Positions 7,410-15,466 of a DNA stretch of 34,491 nt are shown here, in pieces. The stretch spans positions 1 through 34,491 of the forward strand of contig CAJXWR010000001.1 in the NCBI GenBank assembly GCA_913062675.1, in the 5' to 3' direction. Each line of letters opens with the position of its first letter. The stretch's first letter is position 1. The translations under genes were made by a program, and so were the position numbers. The notes below the pieces were generated by a model, which ran no database searches, had not been told where the DNA came from, and saw only the letters and a program-made list of their open reading frames with translations. The stretch comes from an uncultured Trueperaceae bacterium. Lineage in GTDB: Bacteria; Deinococcota; Deinococci; Deinococcales; Trueperaceae.

Positions 7410-10271
7410 TTGCAGGACCTCACCATCCGCGGTGCAAGAGAACACAACCTCAAGAACGTCGACCTCACGCTGCCCCGGAACGCGTTCATCGTGTTCACGG
7501 GCGTGAGCGGTTCGGGCAAGAGCACGCTCGCGTTCGACACGATCTATGCCGAAGGGCAACGTCGTTACGTCGAGAGCCTCTCGGCCTACGCGCGGCAGTT
7601 CCTCGGGGTGATGGACAAACCCGACGTGGACGCCATCGAGGGCCTCAGTCCCGCCATCAGCATCGATCAGAAGACGACGAGTCACAACCCGCGTTCCACG
7701 GTCGGGACCGTCACCGAGATTCACGATTACCTGCGCCTCCTCTTCTCGCGGGCGGGCACGCCGCACTGTCCCGTGTGCGACCGCGAGATTGCACGCCAGT
7801 CGCCCAGCGAGATCGTCGACCGCCTGCTCGAACGGTTCGATGGGAAGCGCGCCATGCTGCTCGCGCCCGTCATTCGTGGTCGGAAGGGCGAGTACCGGAA
7901 ACTGCTCGAGGACCTGAAGAAGGAAGGGTTCGCGCGCGTCCGCATCGACGGGACGGTCATGACCGTCGACGAGGGGATCGCGGCGAACCTCGAACGCTAC
8001 GAGAAGCACGACATCGACGTGGTGGTCGACCGCGTGAAGATCGAGGAGGGCGACCGCGCTCGCCTCGCCGAATCCACCGAACTCGCGTTGCAGCGCGGTG
8101 AGGGCCTCATGCGCCTGTTCCTGCCCGACGACGGGGTGGACGAGTTGTTCAGCGAGAAGTTCGCATGCCCCGAACACGGCACGTTCCTCGAGGAGCTCGA
8201 ACCCCGCGTCTTCAGTTTCAACAGTCCCTACGGCGCGTGCGGCCACTGCAGTGGCCTGGGTTTCCTGCAGCAGTTCGATCCGGAGCGCATCGTGCCGGAC
8301 GAGACGAAGACGTTGGCGCGCGGCGCGATTCAACCGTGGACCGGTGCGCAAGGCGGTGGCGGCGGGAAGGTCTTCTACTGGGACCGCATCAAGGCGCTGG
8401 CCGACCACATGGGGTTCGACATCGACGTGCCCTGGCGCGACCTTCCCGAGGACGCCAAGGCGACCATCCTGTACGGCAGTAGCGAACCCATCGACGTGGT
8501 GTACCGGCGGGGTGGACGCGAGACGATGCGCTTTCAGGCGGAGTTCGAGGGGGTCATTCCGAACCTCGAACGGCGCCTCAAGGAGGCGGGGAGTGAAGCC
8601 GCTCGCGAGCGACTCGAGGCGTACATGAGCATGGTGCCCTGCAGCCATTGTCAGGGCACGCGCTACAAGCCGGAGGTGCTCGCCGTGCGCGTCGCCGACC
8701 GCAACATCGCGGAGTTGTCGAACATGACGGTGCTCGATGCCGTGCAGTTCTTCGGTTCGCTCGACCTGCCGGGCGCGGCGGGCGACATCGCGAGACCGAT
8801 CGTGCGGGAGGTCGGCAGTCGCCTCGGCTTCCTCGAGGACGTGGGGCTGGACTATTTGAGTCTCGACCGGAGTGCGAACACCCTGTCGGGTGGGGAGGCG
8901 CAACGCATTCGCCTCGCCACGCAGGTCGGTTCGGGCCTCACCGGCGTGTTGTACGTGCTCGACGAGCCGAGCATCGGTTTGCACCCGCGCGACAACGAAC
9001 GGCTGCTGGGCACGCTCACGAAACTGCGCGATTTGGGCAACACGTTGATCGTCGTGGAGCACGACGAGGACACGATGCGCGCCGCGGACTGGATCGTCGA
9101 CCTGGGTCCCGGGGCGGGGGTGCATGGTGGGCACGTGGTGGCGAGCGCGGAACCGAAGAAGTTGCTGAAGGACAAGAAGAGCCTCACCGCGGCGTACCTT
9201 CGGGGCGAGAAGACGATCGACGTGCCCGCCAAGCGGCGTGATGGTAGCGGCAAGAAACTGGTGATCAAGAACGCGCGGGAGCACAACCTGCAAGGCATCG
9301 ACGTGGAGATTCCGCTTGGCACGTTGACGTGCGTGACGGGCGCGTCGGGCTCGGGCAAGTCCACGCTGGTGCACGACATTTTGCACCGGAGCCTCGCGAA
9401 GCAGTTGTACCGGGCGAAGGCGAACCCGGGGGCGCACGACAAGATCATCGGGACCGAGCAGGTGGACAAGGTGATCGAGATTGATCAAAGCCCGATTGGT
9501 CGGACGCCGCGCAGCAACCCGGCGACGTACACCGGCATCTTCACGGAGATTCGGGACTTGTACACGCGCGCTCCGGAGTCGCGGAAGCGGGGGTACAAGC
9601 CGGGACGGTTCAGCTTCAACGTGAAGGGGGGCCGCTGCGAGGCGTGCAAGGGGGACGGCACGGTGAAGGTGGAGATGTACTTCCTGCCCGACATCTACGT
9701 GCCGTGCGAGGTGTGCAAGGGCGCGCGGTACAACCGCGAGACGCTCGAGGTGAAGATTCGCGGGAAGTCGATCAGTGACGTGCTCGACATGACGGTGGAG
9801 GAGGGCTTGGCGTTCTTCGAGAACATTCCGGGCATTGCGCGGAAGTTGCAGTTGATGAAGGACGTGGGGCTCGATTACGTGAAGATTGGGCAGCCCAGCC
9901 CGACCCTGTCGGGTGGGGAGGCGCAGCGCGTGAAGTTGGCGTCGGAACTGGGGAAGCGGGGGACCGGCAAGACGCTCTACATTCTCGATGAGCCGACGAC
10001 CGGCTTGCACTTCGAGGACGTCGCGAAGCTGATGGGGGTGTTGCACCGGCTGGTGGAGGGTGGCAACACGCTGCTGGTGATCGAACACAACCTGGACGTG
10101 GTGAAGACGGCGGATTGGATCGTGGATCTGGGTCCGCATGGCGGCGCGCGGGGTGGTCAGGTGGTGGCGGCAGGCACGCCGGAGCAGGTGGCGAGCGTGA
10201 AGGGGTCGGCGACGGGGCAATTCCTGGCGCGCCTGCCCGGCATGGCGGAGCGCGTGGCGGCGGCGGGCTAA
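7410..10271 (+). CDS. uvrA: UvrA, excinuclease ABC subunit A
   Basis: DNA-damage recognition ATPase of nucleotide excision repair; it loads UvrB at bulky lesions. The 953 residues carry two ABC modules. Walker A motifs are GVSGSGKST (31-39) and GASGSGKST (about 644-652), and both signature regions read LSGGEAQR. Zinc modules are visible: CPVC, a CGHC/CSHC pair, and the C-terminal CEAC...CEVC finger. The start is TTG at 7410, supported by TAGGGAGG 7 nt upstream and by alignment of the N-terminal [11 protein letters not shown] to the family start. The stop codon TAA doubles as the first bases of the next gene's -10 box. Deinococcal uvrA genes belong to damage-induced sets, but I see no palindromic damage-response motif here. 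Confidence 0.98.
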   Translation: MQDLTIRGAREHNLKNVDLTLPRNAFIVFTGVSGSGKSTLAFDTIYAEGQRRYVESLSAYARQFLGVMDKPDVDAIEGLSPAISIDQKTTSHNPRSTVGTVTEIHDYLRLLFSRAGTPHCPVCDREIARQSPSEIVDRLLERFDGKRAMLLAPVIRGRKGEYRKLLEDLKKEGFARVRIDGTVMTVDEGIAANLERYEKHDIDVVVDRVKIEEGDRARLAESTELALQRGEGLMRLFLPDDGVDELFSEKFACPEHGTFLEELEPRVFSFNSPYGACGHCSGLGFLQQFDPERIVPDETKTLARGAIQPWTGAQGGGGGKVFYWDRIKALADHMGFDIDVPWRDLPEDAKATILYGSSEPIDVVYRRGGRETMRFQAEFEGVIPNLERRLKEAGSEAARERLEAYMSMVPCSHCQGTRYKPEVLAVRVADRNIAELSNMTVLDAVQFFGSLDLPGAAGDIARPIVREVGSRLGFLEDVGLDYLSLDRSANTLSGGEAQRIRLATQVGSGLTGVLYVLDEPSIGLHPRDNERLLGTLTKLRDLGNTLIVVEHDEDTMRAADWIVDLGPGAGVHGGHVVASAEPKKLLKDKKSLTAAYLRGEKTIDVPAKRRDGSGKKLVIKNAREHNLQGIDVEIPLGTLTCVTGASGSGKSTLVHDILHRSLAKQLYRAKANPGAHDKIIGTEQVDKVIEIDQSPIGRTPRSNPATYTGIFTEIRDLYTRAPESRKRGYKPGRFSFNVKGGRCEACKGDGTVKVEMYFLPDIYVPCEVCKGARYNRETLEVKIRGKSISDVLDMTVEEGLAFFENIPGIARKLQLMKDVGLDYVKIGQPSPTLSGGEAQRVKLASELGKRGTGKTLYILDEPTTGLHFEDVAKLMGVLHRLVEGGNTLLVIEHNLDVVKTADWIVDLGPHGGARGGQVVAAGTPEQVASVKGSATGQFLARLPGMAERVAAAG

Positions 10272-10274
10272 ACT
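10269..10274 (+). promoter_or_regulatory. -10 box TAAACT built on the uvrA stop codon
   Basis: TAAACT begins with the uvrA TAA. Six nt (CCGGTC) separate it from the GTG at 10281. This is a leaderless promoter embedded in the end of the upstream gene. Confidence 0.65.
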
Positions 10275-10280
10275 CCGGTC

Positions 10281-10757
10281 GTGACGCGTTCCTCGCTGGC
10301 GACGGTGGTGGCGGCGGGCATCTTCTTGGTGCTGGCTGCAGCGGTGTTGGCCATCGCGCCGTTGCCGCTCGCGGTACGCAGCGCAGGGATCGTACTGGCG
10401 TTCTACCTGGCGTTCGCCGTGGCGGGTACGCCGTGGGCGTACGTCGCGGCGCTGCTGGCTCCGCCCGTCGGGTTGATTGGTGGGGACGAGGCGTGGCTCG
10501 TGATGCTGCCCCTCATCTTGAGTGGCAACCTGTTGGCACTCCTCGCGTTGGAGGTGGGGTGGCGGTTGCCGGCGTTGCTCGTCTCCCCCGTGGCGCTTCT
10601 CGCACCCCACGTCGTGGTGTGGGCGTTGTCGCTGCGGGAACTGTTCCGGCTGGACTTGCCTTGGGAACCGAATGCACTCGTGTGGTTGGCGCTGCATGCC
10701 GTGGCGAGCCTCGTGGGGGTGGTCGTGGCGGTCACGGCGAGGCGCGAACCCGCCTGA
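10281..10757 (+). CDS. Polytopic membrane protein of unknown function, 158 aa
   Basis: I do not recognise a family. The protein is almost entirely hydrophobic, with about five transmembrane segments (roughly residues 6-26, 32-48, 51-67, 75-96 and 134-152) and little loop sequence. The GTG start at 10281 is fixed by the -10 box 6 nt upstream and the absence of any ribosome-binding site. It follows uvrA by 9 nt but need not be co-transcribed with it only. Nothing suggests a catalytic role; it could be a small transporter or envelope protein. Confidence 0.68.
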   Translation: MTRSSLATVVAAGIFLVLAAAVLAIAPLPLAVRSAGIVLAFYLAFAVAGTPWAYVAALLAPPVGLIGGDEAWLVMLPLILSGNLLALLALEVGWRLPALLVSPVALLAPHVVVWALSLRELFRLDLPWEPNALVWLALHAVASLVGVVVAVTARREPA

Positions 10758-10797
10758 CGACCGCGGCATGGGCACGGCTCGGGGCAGGGCTTGGTGG

Positions 10798-10803
10798 TAG
10801 CGT
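10798..10803 (+). promoter_or_regulatory. -10 box TAGCGT upstream of the 10-codon leader ORF
   Basis: TGGTAGCGT (extended -10) lies 7 nt before the ATG at 10811. This places the transcript start at the mini-ORF, 29 nt before the BrkB start. Confidence 0.5.
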
Positions 10804-10810
10804 CGCGCCG

Positions 10811-10843
10811 ATGAGGCACACGTCGATTCGGGTGATTGCGTGA
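10811..10843 (+). CDS. Ten-codon leader ORF overlapping the BrkB start
   Basis: ATG at 10811 opens a ten-residue frame, MRHTSIRVIA, ending in TGA at 10841-10843. The stop overlaps the downstream GTG start by 4 nt (GTGA). A TANNNT box 7 nt upstream would make this ORF leaderless. Its likely role is to bring ribosomes to the BrkB start, which has no Shine-Dalgarno of its own. Coding status is inference. Confidence 0.45.
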   Translation: MRHTSIRVIA

Positions 10844-11832
10844 CGGTCCGGGCGTCCCCCTCGTGGTGGCGTTCGGTGGCGGCGGCGTGGCGGCGGTTGG
10901 TCGCGCGGTACCAGCGGGCGCGACTCGCGACGCTGGCGGCTGCCTTGGCGTACTACGCCGCGTTCTCGCTCGGTCCGTTGCTGCTGCTGTTGGGGGGCTG
11001 GGCAGCGGCGGTGCTGCGAGCGCGACCCGAGCTGGGTGCGGCGTACCGCGATGCGCTGGCGGAAGTGGTGGCCCCCATTCTCCCTGAGGGGCTCGACGCA
11101 CCGGATTTGGTGAACCGCAGTTTCGAGCTGGTGGTGCAGCAGTTGTCGGAGGGCACGACGCTGCGCACGGTCCTGTCGGTCGTCGTGCTCGTGTGGGCAG
11201 CCAGTGGTTTCTTCGCAAGTTTGCAGCGCGCACTCGAGGTGATCTTCGAGGTGCCGCAGGAGCGCGGGTTCTTCCGCAACCGCTTGGTGGCCATCATCCT
11301 CATCGCGGCGGTGGCCGTGGTGATTGCGCTCGAGTTGCTGGGTGGCACGCTGGCCGCGTGGACGTGGCGAGCATTGCAGGCGGCGTCGGAGGGATTGGCG
11401 GCGTTCGACCTTGCGCTTCCCGACCCGCCACCGTTCCTAGAGGGACCAGGCTTGTTGCGGCTCGTGTTGGGGCTCGTCGCCTTCACGCTGGCGTACCGCT
11501 GGTTGCCGTGGCGCACCGCGCGCTGGCGGGGTGCACTGCTCGGGGCGCTCATCAGCCTGGTGGGGGTGCAGTCGATGCGGGTGCTCCTACCCTTGGCATT
11601 CGACGAGGCGCGCTTCAACCTGGTGTACGGGGTGGTGGCGTCGCTGGTCGTGCTGCTGCTGTGGTTGTACCTGGCGTTGTTGTTGTTCCTGTTGGGCGCC
11701 CTCGTGGCGGCGGAGACGTCGGCGGAGATTCGGCGGCGCGAGGCCGGCCGCGCGCCGGGCGAGGGTGGGTTGACGCCCGACCCGGTGGACGCCCAGGTCG
11801 AGGGAGCGCCGAGCGGGGACCCGCTCGGGTAG
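10840..11832 (+). CDS. YihY/BrkB-family inner membrane protein
   Basis: Integral membrane protein of the YihY/UPF0761 (BrkB) family; function is unsettled (once called ribonuclease BN in error). The 330 residues carry the family pattern: an N-terminal amphipathic region and ALAYYAAFSLGPLLLL (residues 33-48), then WAASGFFASLQRALEVIFEV (115-135), and several further transmembrane helices ending near LLLWLYLALLLFLLGALVAAE. The C-terminus is a hydrophilic Arg/Gly-rich tail. The GTG at 10840 is preferred because it overlaps the leader ORF stop and precedes the conserved region. Its TAG stop forms the first bases of the -10 box of the next gene. Confidence 0.85.
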   Translation: MTVRASPSWWRSVAAAWRRLVARYQRARLATLAAALAYYAAFSLGPLLLLLGGWAAAVLRARPELGAAYRDALAEVVAPILPEGLDAPDLVNRSFELVVQQLSEGTTLRTVLSVVVLVWAASGFFASLQRALEVIFEVPQERGFFRNRLVAIILIAAVAVVIALELLGGTLAAWTWRALQAASEGLAAFDLALPDPPPFLEGPGLLRLVLGLVAFTLAYRWLPWRTARWRGALLGALISLVGVQSMRVLLPLAFDEARFNLVYGVVASLVVLLLWLYLALLLFLLGALVAAETSAEIRRREAGRAPGEGGLTPDPVDAQVEGAPSGDPLG

Positions 11833-11835
11833 CAT
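11830..11835 (+). promoter_or_regulatory. -10 box TAGCAT built on the brkB stop codon
   Basis: TAGCAT starts with the TAG stop of the BrkB gene, and 6 nt (TCCTGC) separate it from the ATG at 11842. This is the second stop-codon/-10 overlap in the window. Confidence 0.65.
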
Positions 11836-11841
11836 TCCTGC

Positions 11842-12489
11842 ATGTACCGCATGTTGATGTGGCTGGTGGAGCGTCCCTGGTTCTTCTGGACGGTGCGTTC
11901 GTTGTTCCTCGTGTACGCAAAGGTGGCGCATGCGCTCACGTCGCGAGGCAAGGACCACGTGCCGCGCGAGGGAGGCCTGGTGTTGGCGGTGAACCACTTC
12001 AGCATCCTCGACCCGCCCATGATGGGGGTGTCGGTCCCGCGCGAGATTAGTTTCATGGCGAAGAAGGAGTTGTTCGAGAATCCCGGCTTGCGGCTGATTT
12101 GGCGGGGGCTGCACGCCTTCCCGGTGGACCGGGAGGGGAACGACGTGAGTGCGATCAAGGAGGCGCTGCGGCGGCTCAAGGCGGGGCGTGCGGTGGGCGT
12201 ATTCATTCAGGGGACGCGCAACGCGTCGGATGCCGAGGCGCTCGATGGCGCGTCGTACCTGGCGCAGCGAGCAGGGGTGCCGTTGCTTCCGGCAGGGATT
12301 TGGCGTGAGGGACGACGTTACCGCGTGGCGTTCGGTACGCCGATCGAGGTGCCGGGGCGTGACCGGGCAGCGATACGTGAGGCGACCGATGCGACGGTGC
12401 GGCAGGTGAACGCGTTGTTGCCCTCCCACACGAGGATTCTGCCGCCTTCGCGGCCTGCGGACGGTACCGACGTTGACAAGGATGCGTAA
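11842..12489 (+). CDS. PlsC-like 1-acylglycerol-3-phosphate acyltransferase
   Basis: Membrane-associated acyltransferase, expected to acylate lysophosphatidic acid to phosphatidic acid in phospholipid synthesis. The 215 residues contain the HX4D catalytic box (NHFSILD, H52 and D57), HAFPVDREGND as the acceptor-binding region and VPLLPAGI near the C-terminus. Motif III, canonically FPEGTR, reads FIQGTR here, with Gln at 123 in place of the usual Glu; this could weaken or alter glycerol-phosphate binding. The start at 11842 is leaderless. The family is clear; the exact substrate is not. Confidence 0.88.
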   Translation: MYRMLMWLVERPWFFWTVRSLFLVYAKVAHALTSRGKDHVPREGGLVLAVNHFSILDPPMMGVSVPREISFMAKKELFENPGLRLIWRGLHAFPVDREGNDVSAIKEALRRLKAGRAVGVFIQGTRNASDAEALDGASYLAQRAGVPLLPAGIWREGRRYRVAFGTPIEVPGRDRAAIREATDATVRQVNALLPSHTRILPPSRPADGTDVDKDA

Positions 12490-12522
12490 TTCGTTCCAGG
12501 TCAAACGTTAACGATGCGTAAT
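12481..12522. repeat. Two direct copies of GATGCGTAAT upstream of HU gene
   Basis: GATGCGTAAT occurs at 12481-12490 (covering the plsC stop) and 12513-12522, 32 bp apart start to start, close to three helical turns. It lies 67 to 108 bp upstream of the predicted HU -10 box. It could be a binding site for a regulator of the HU gene, or chance. Confidence 0.35.
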
Positions 12523-12565
12523 CACGTTTCGCTCGGCTGGGACGGCGTTCCTTGCCTTCGCCCCC

Positions 12566-12594
12566 TTGCCCGCTCGCCGTCTGCATGCTACGGT
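12566..12594 (+). promoter_or_regulatory. Putative HU promoter, TTGCCC-17-TACGGT
   Basis: A -35-like TTGCCC (12566-12571) and a -10 TACGGT (12589-12594) are separated by 17 bp. The transcript would begin about 33 nt before the HU ATG and include its A-rich, Shine-Dalgarno-containing leader. Confidence 0.5.
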
Positions 12595-12633
12595 GCTGCG
12601 TAGCAAAAAAATCCCCAATCAAGGAGGCCTGAC

Positions 12634-12924
12634 ATGGCAAGCAGCAAAACGGTTTCGAAGGCGGACCTGGTCGGCATCGTTGCCGATGAGACCGGTCTGA
12701 AGAAGAAGGACGTCAAGGACGTGATGGATGCGATGCTCGAGCAAGTGAGCGTCAGCCTGGACAAGGGCGCCAAGGTCCAACTCACCGGTTTCGGCACCTT
12801 CGAGGTGCGTGCCCGCAAGGCGCGTACCGGCGTGAAGCCTGGCACGACCGAGAAGATCAAGATTCCTTCCAGCAAGTACCCGGCGTTCAAGCCCGGCAAG
12901 AGCTTGAAGGAGCGCGTCAAGTAA
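12634..12924 (+). CDS. HU-family DNA-binding protein
   Basis: Nucleoid-associated histone-like protein that bends DNA as a dimer. The 96 residues include the family signature GFGTFEVRARKARTG (about 53-67), followed by KPGTTEKIKIPSSKYPAFKPGKSLKERVK-type C-terminal sequence. Proline in the IPSSKYPAF segment marks the arm end. The N-terminus is short (MASSKTVSK); there is no long Lys-rich extension as in some deinococcal HU proteins. It is strongly Shine-Dalgarno led (AAGGAGG 9 nt before ATG) with its own leader and a solid hairpin terminator downstream, so it is a single, probably highly expressed transcription unit. Confidence 0.97.
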   Translation: MASSKTVSKADLVGIVADETGLKKKDVKDVMDAMLEQVSVSLDKGAKVQLTGFGTFEVRARKARTGVKPGTTEKIKIPSSKYPAFKPGKSLKERVK

Positions 12925-12963
12925 ACGTCTGACGACGTGTTCGAACGCCCGCTGCGGCGGGTT

Positions 12964-12989
12964 GCGGGGCGACCTTCGGGTCGCCCCGC
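12964..12989 (+). terminator. Intrinsic terminator after HU
   Basis: Perfect 11-bp arms GCGGGGCGACC and GGTCGCCCCGC close a TTCG tetraloop, followed by GTTTCGTGTGT. It lies 40 nt past the HU stop. Confidence 0.85.
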
Positions 12990-13011
12990 GTTTCGTGTGT
13001 GCCTCCCCAGG

Positions 13012-13040
13012 TTGACTTCGTGAAACTTTTCCCGTAGTCT
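13012..13040 (+). promoter_or_regulatory. Sigma-70-like promoter of the NDH-2 gene
   Basis: TTGACT (13012-13017) and TAGTCT (13035-13040) with a 17-bp spacer make the most canonical promoter in the window. It predicts a leader of about 70 nt. Confidence 0.7.
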
Positions 13041-13061
13041 CCGGCTCGACGTCTCGTCATC

Positions 13062-13099
13062 GGAGGGACGCCAGGCCCACGCCCCTCCGACCGTCCCTC
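13062..13099 (+). promoter_or_regulatory. GC-rich structured 5' leader of NDH-2 gene
   Basis: GAGGGACG (13063-13070) can pair with CGTCCCTC (13092-13099). Alternatively GGAGGG (13062-13067) can pair with CCCTCC (13083-13088). The two pairings exclude each other. The hairpin ends 6 nt before the Shine-Dalgarno. It does not match a riboswitch I know. Confidence 0.3.
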
Positions 13100-13117
13100 G
13101 GGCCCGAGGTGCTCATC

Positions 13118-14521
13118 ATGCCCACCCGCCTTCAGGATCGCACCCCCCCCCACCCGCTCGGAGACCCAGCCAAGCCCCGCGTCCTCGTGATCGGCGCAGG
13201 CGTCGCCGGCCTCGAGGTCGCCAAGGGGCTCCGAACCGCACCCTGCGACGTTCTCGTCATCGACCAGCACAACCACTACACGTTCCAAGCCCTCCTCTAC
13301 CAGGTGGCCAGCGCCCACCTCGACGCCGGCGACATCGCCCGCCCCGTGCGCGCCATCCTGCAGGAGATTCCCAATGCCCGCTTCCGGCACGGCACGGTCC
13401 ACGCCGTCGACTGGACTGCCCGCGAGGTGCAGCTCGCGGACGGCGCGCGCCTCCCCTTCGACCACCTCGTCGTGGCAGCCGGCGCGATCTACGCCGACTT
13501 CGGCGTGCCCGGCGTCCGCAAGCACGCGCACTTCCTCAAGAGCGTCAGCGAAGCGGTCAACCTGCGCAGCGACATCCTGCTTCGCTTCGAGGAGGCCGCC
13601 GCCCAACCCCACCGGATGGACGACGGGACCCTCACCTTCACGATCGTCGGTGGGGGCCCCACCGGCGTGGAGATGGCCGGCGCCCTCGCCGAACTCGTCG
13701 ACGACGCCATGAAGCGCGACTACCCCGAGCTCGACCTTTCCCAGGTGCGCATCACGCTCCTCGAAATGGGGGATGGCCTGCTGCCCGCCTTCAGCGACAA
13801 GTCCCGTGCCCACGCGCGTGAGGTGCTCGAACGGCGCGGCGTCGAGGTGCGCCTCGGCACCACCGTGCAGGAAGTCCACGCCGACGCGGTCGAGCTCGAC
13901 ACGGGTGAACGCCTCCCCACCCGCACGGTCGTCTGGGCGGCCGGCGTGCGCGCGCACCCACTCGCCGAGACGCTCGGCACCCCCACGACCCGCGGGGGCC
14001 GCCTCGAAATCCTCGACGACCTCTCCCTCCCCGGCCACCCCAACGCCTGGGCGGCTGGCGACGTGGCGGCCGGCAAGAGCTCCGACGGTGCCCTGCTTCC
14101 ACAAGTGGCACCCGCCGCCATCCAGCACGGCAAGCACATCGCCCGCAACATCCGCGCTCGCCTGCGCAATGAGCCCACGACCCCCTTCCGCTACTTCGAC
14201 AAGGGCAACATGGCCATCATCGGCCGCAACGCCGGCATCGCCGAAGCATCCAAACGGCTCGGAGGCCTGCACTTCCGCGGTTTCATCGGCTGGCTCGCCT
14301 GGCTGCTGCTTCACCTCGTGTACCTCCCGGGGCACCGCAACCGCCTCGGCGCGTTCACGGCGTGGGCGTACCACTACGTGACCCGCGACCGGCATGCGCG
14401 CCTCATTACCGAGATGCGGCACTCCCCGCTCGCGCAGACCGGTCGGCGTGGACGCCTCCCCCATCCACCCCGCCGCGCACCCGGAACGGCACCCCAGGCG
14501 CACCCGCCACACCGCACCTGA
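13118..14521 (+). CDS. Type II NADH:quinone oxidoreductase (NDH-2)
   Basis: Peripheral-membrane flavoprotein that passes electrons from NADH to quinone without pumping protons. The 467 residues have an N-terminal FAD fold (VIGAGVAGLEVAK, about 22-34), YTFQALLYQVAS as a quinone-side motif, and a second dinucleotide fold for NADH (IVGGGPTGVEMAGALAE, about 175-191). The FAD-binding AAGDVAA near 312-318 and a C-terminal hydrophobic anchor (FIGWLAWLLLHLVYLPG, about 388-404) follow. It ends in a Pro/Arg-rich tail of unknown role. ATG 13118 is chosen because GAGGT lies 7 nt upstream; a GTG three codons earlier lacks a site. A strong promoter and structured leader precede it. Confidence 0.92.
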   Translation: MPTRLQDRTPPHPLGDPAKPRVLVIGAGVAGLEVAKGLRTAPCDVLVIDQHNHYTFQALLYQVASAHLDAGDIARPVRAILQEIPNARFRHGTVHAVDWTAREVQLADGARLPFDHLVVAAGAIYADFGVPGVRKHAHFLKSVSEAVNLRSDILLRFEEAAAQPHRMDDGTLTFTIVGGGPTGVEMAGALAELVDDAMKRDYPELDLSQVRITLLEMGDGLLPAFSDKSRAHAREVLERRGVEVRLGTTVQEVHADAVELDTGERLPTRTVVWAAGVRAHPLAETLGTPTTRGGRLEILDDLSLPGHPNAWAAGDVAAGKSSDGALLPQVAPAAIQHGKHIARNIRARLRNEPTTPFRYFDKGNMAIIGRNAGIAEASKRLGGLHFRGFIGWLAWLLLHLVYLPGHRNRLGAFTAWAYHYVTRDRHARLITEMRHSPLAQTGRRGRLPHPPRRAPGTAPQAHPPHRT

Positions 14522-14574
14522 CGGTTCCACCGCATCGAACCTCGCGCCGTCAGCCCCTTGAGCCGGCGGCTCGC

Positions 14575-14580
14575 TATCAT
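14575..14580 (+). promoter_or_regulatory. -10 box TATCAT, leaderless start of 14587 gene
   Basis: TATCAT is followed by 6 nt (GCCGGC) and the ATG at 14587. No ribosome-binding site is present. Confidence 0.7.
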
Positions 14581-14586
14581 GCCGGC

Positions 14587-15393
14587 ATGAATCTCGACGC
14601 TGCACTCGCCACCGCCATTCACGCTGCCGAAGAGGCTGCCCGCATCCAGCGCGCCCACCTCGGCGGCGAACTCGACATCACGACGAAGTCGAGCGAGACC
14701 GACCTCGTCACGAAGGTCGATGCCGCCTGCGAAGCCAAGATTCGCGAGATCGTCCTGGCCGCGTATCCCGACCACGTCGTCCTCGGCGAGGAGCAGGGGC
14801 AGAACGGCGACGCCCGCCACCGCTGGATCGTCGATCCGCTCGACGGGACCCTGAACTACGCGCACGGCTTCCCGTTCTACTGCGTCAGCATCGCCCTCGA
14901 AATCGACGGGGAGATTCAAGTCGGCGTGGTCCTCGACCCGTCCCGCGATGAGCTGTTCCATGCGGTGAAGGGTCGCGGCGCATTCTGCAATGGTCGCCCC
15001 ATCCACGTCAGCGAGGAAGCCGTCCCGATCCGCGCCATGCTCGCCACTGGCTTCGCGTACGTGCGCGACGCGCAACACGAGAACCTCGAGGTGTTCGCCC
15101 GCATGCTGCCCGAGGTGCGCGCCATTCGTCGCCCCGGCGCGGCCGCCCTCGACCTCTGCTACGTCGCTGCCGGTCGACTCGACGGCTTCTGGGAACTCAA
15201 GCTGAACCCGTGGGACGTCGCGGCTGGCGTCCTCATCATCCACGAGGCGGGGGGCACGGTCACCGGCCCCGCGGGTGCGCCCTACGAACTCGGGGAGCGC
15301 ATCCTCATTGCCAGCAACGGGGCGCTGCACGCGCGCATCGTCGACCTGCTCGCGCTCGACGGACCCGCCCACGCCGACCCGCCATCCCGCTGA
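14587..15393 (+). CDS. Inositol monophosphatase family protein (SuhB-like)
   Basis: Mg2+-dependent sugar-phosphate phosphatase, probably acting on myo-inositol phosphate or a related substrate. The 268 residues hold all metal-binding motifs: E68/E69 in LGEEQ, DPLDGTLN (D83, D86) and WDVAAG (D210) with the IIHEAGG segment after it. Length is normal. The long open frame upstream was rejected because the leaderless ATG at 14587 begins the conserved fold. It is 65 bp from the NDH-2 stop, with its own promoter. Bacterial relatives also act as FBPase, NADP phosphatase or PAP phosphatase, so substrate is open. Confidence 0.92.
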   Translation: MNLDAALATAIHAAEEAARIQRAHLGGELDITTKSSETDLVTKVDAACEAKIREIVLAAYPDHVVLGEEQGQNGDARHRWIVDPLDGTLNYAHGFPFYCVSIALEIDGEIQVGVVLDPSRDELFHAVKGRGAFCNGRPIHVSEEAVPIRAMLATGFAYVRDAQHENLEVFARMLPEVRAIRRPGAAALDLCYVAAGRLDGFWELKLNPWDVAAGVLIIHEAGGTVTGPAGAPYELGERILIASNGALHARIVDLLALDGPAHADPPSR

Positions 15394-15451
15394 GCGGCCG
15401 TTCGCTCCGCCGGGCGTGATTCGTACCTAGGGAGTCCCACGGACTTCGGCG

Positions 15452-15457
15452 TACGCT
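15452..15457 (+). promoter_or_regulatory. -10 box TACGCT near 15467 gene
   Basis: TACGCT lies 9 nt before ATG 15467, which predicts an extremely short leader (about 2-4 nt) and no Shine-Dalgarno. Confidence 0.45.
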
Positions 15458-15466
15458 TGGCGCTAC

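Noticed and set aside
7395-10775. 1126-codon open frame on the minus strand
   Set aside because: Antisense to uvrA; Arg/His/Gln-rich composition with no domains, whereas the plus strand encodes full UvrA motifs.
12917-14605. 562-codon open frame on the minus strand
   Set aside because: Antisense to the NDH-2 gene and rich in repeated Gly/Ala/Glu strings typical of a shadow.
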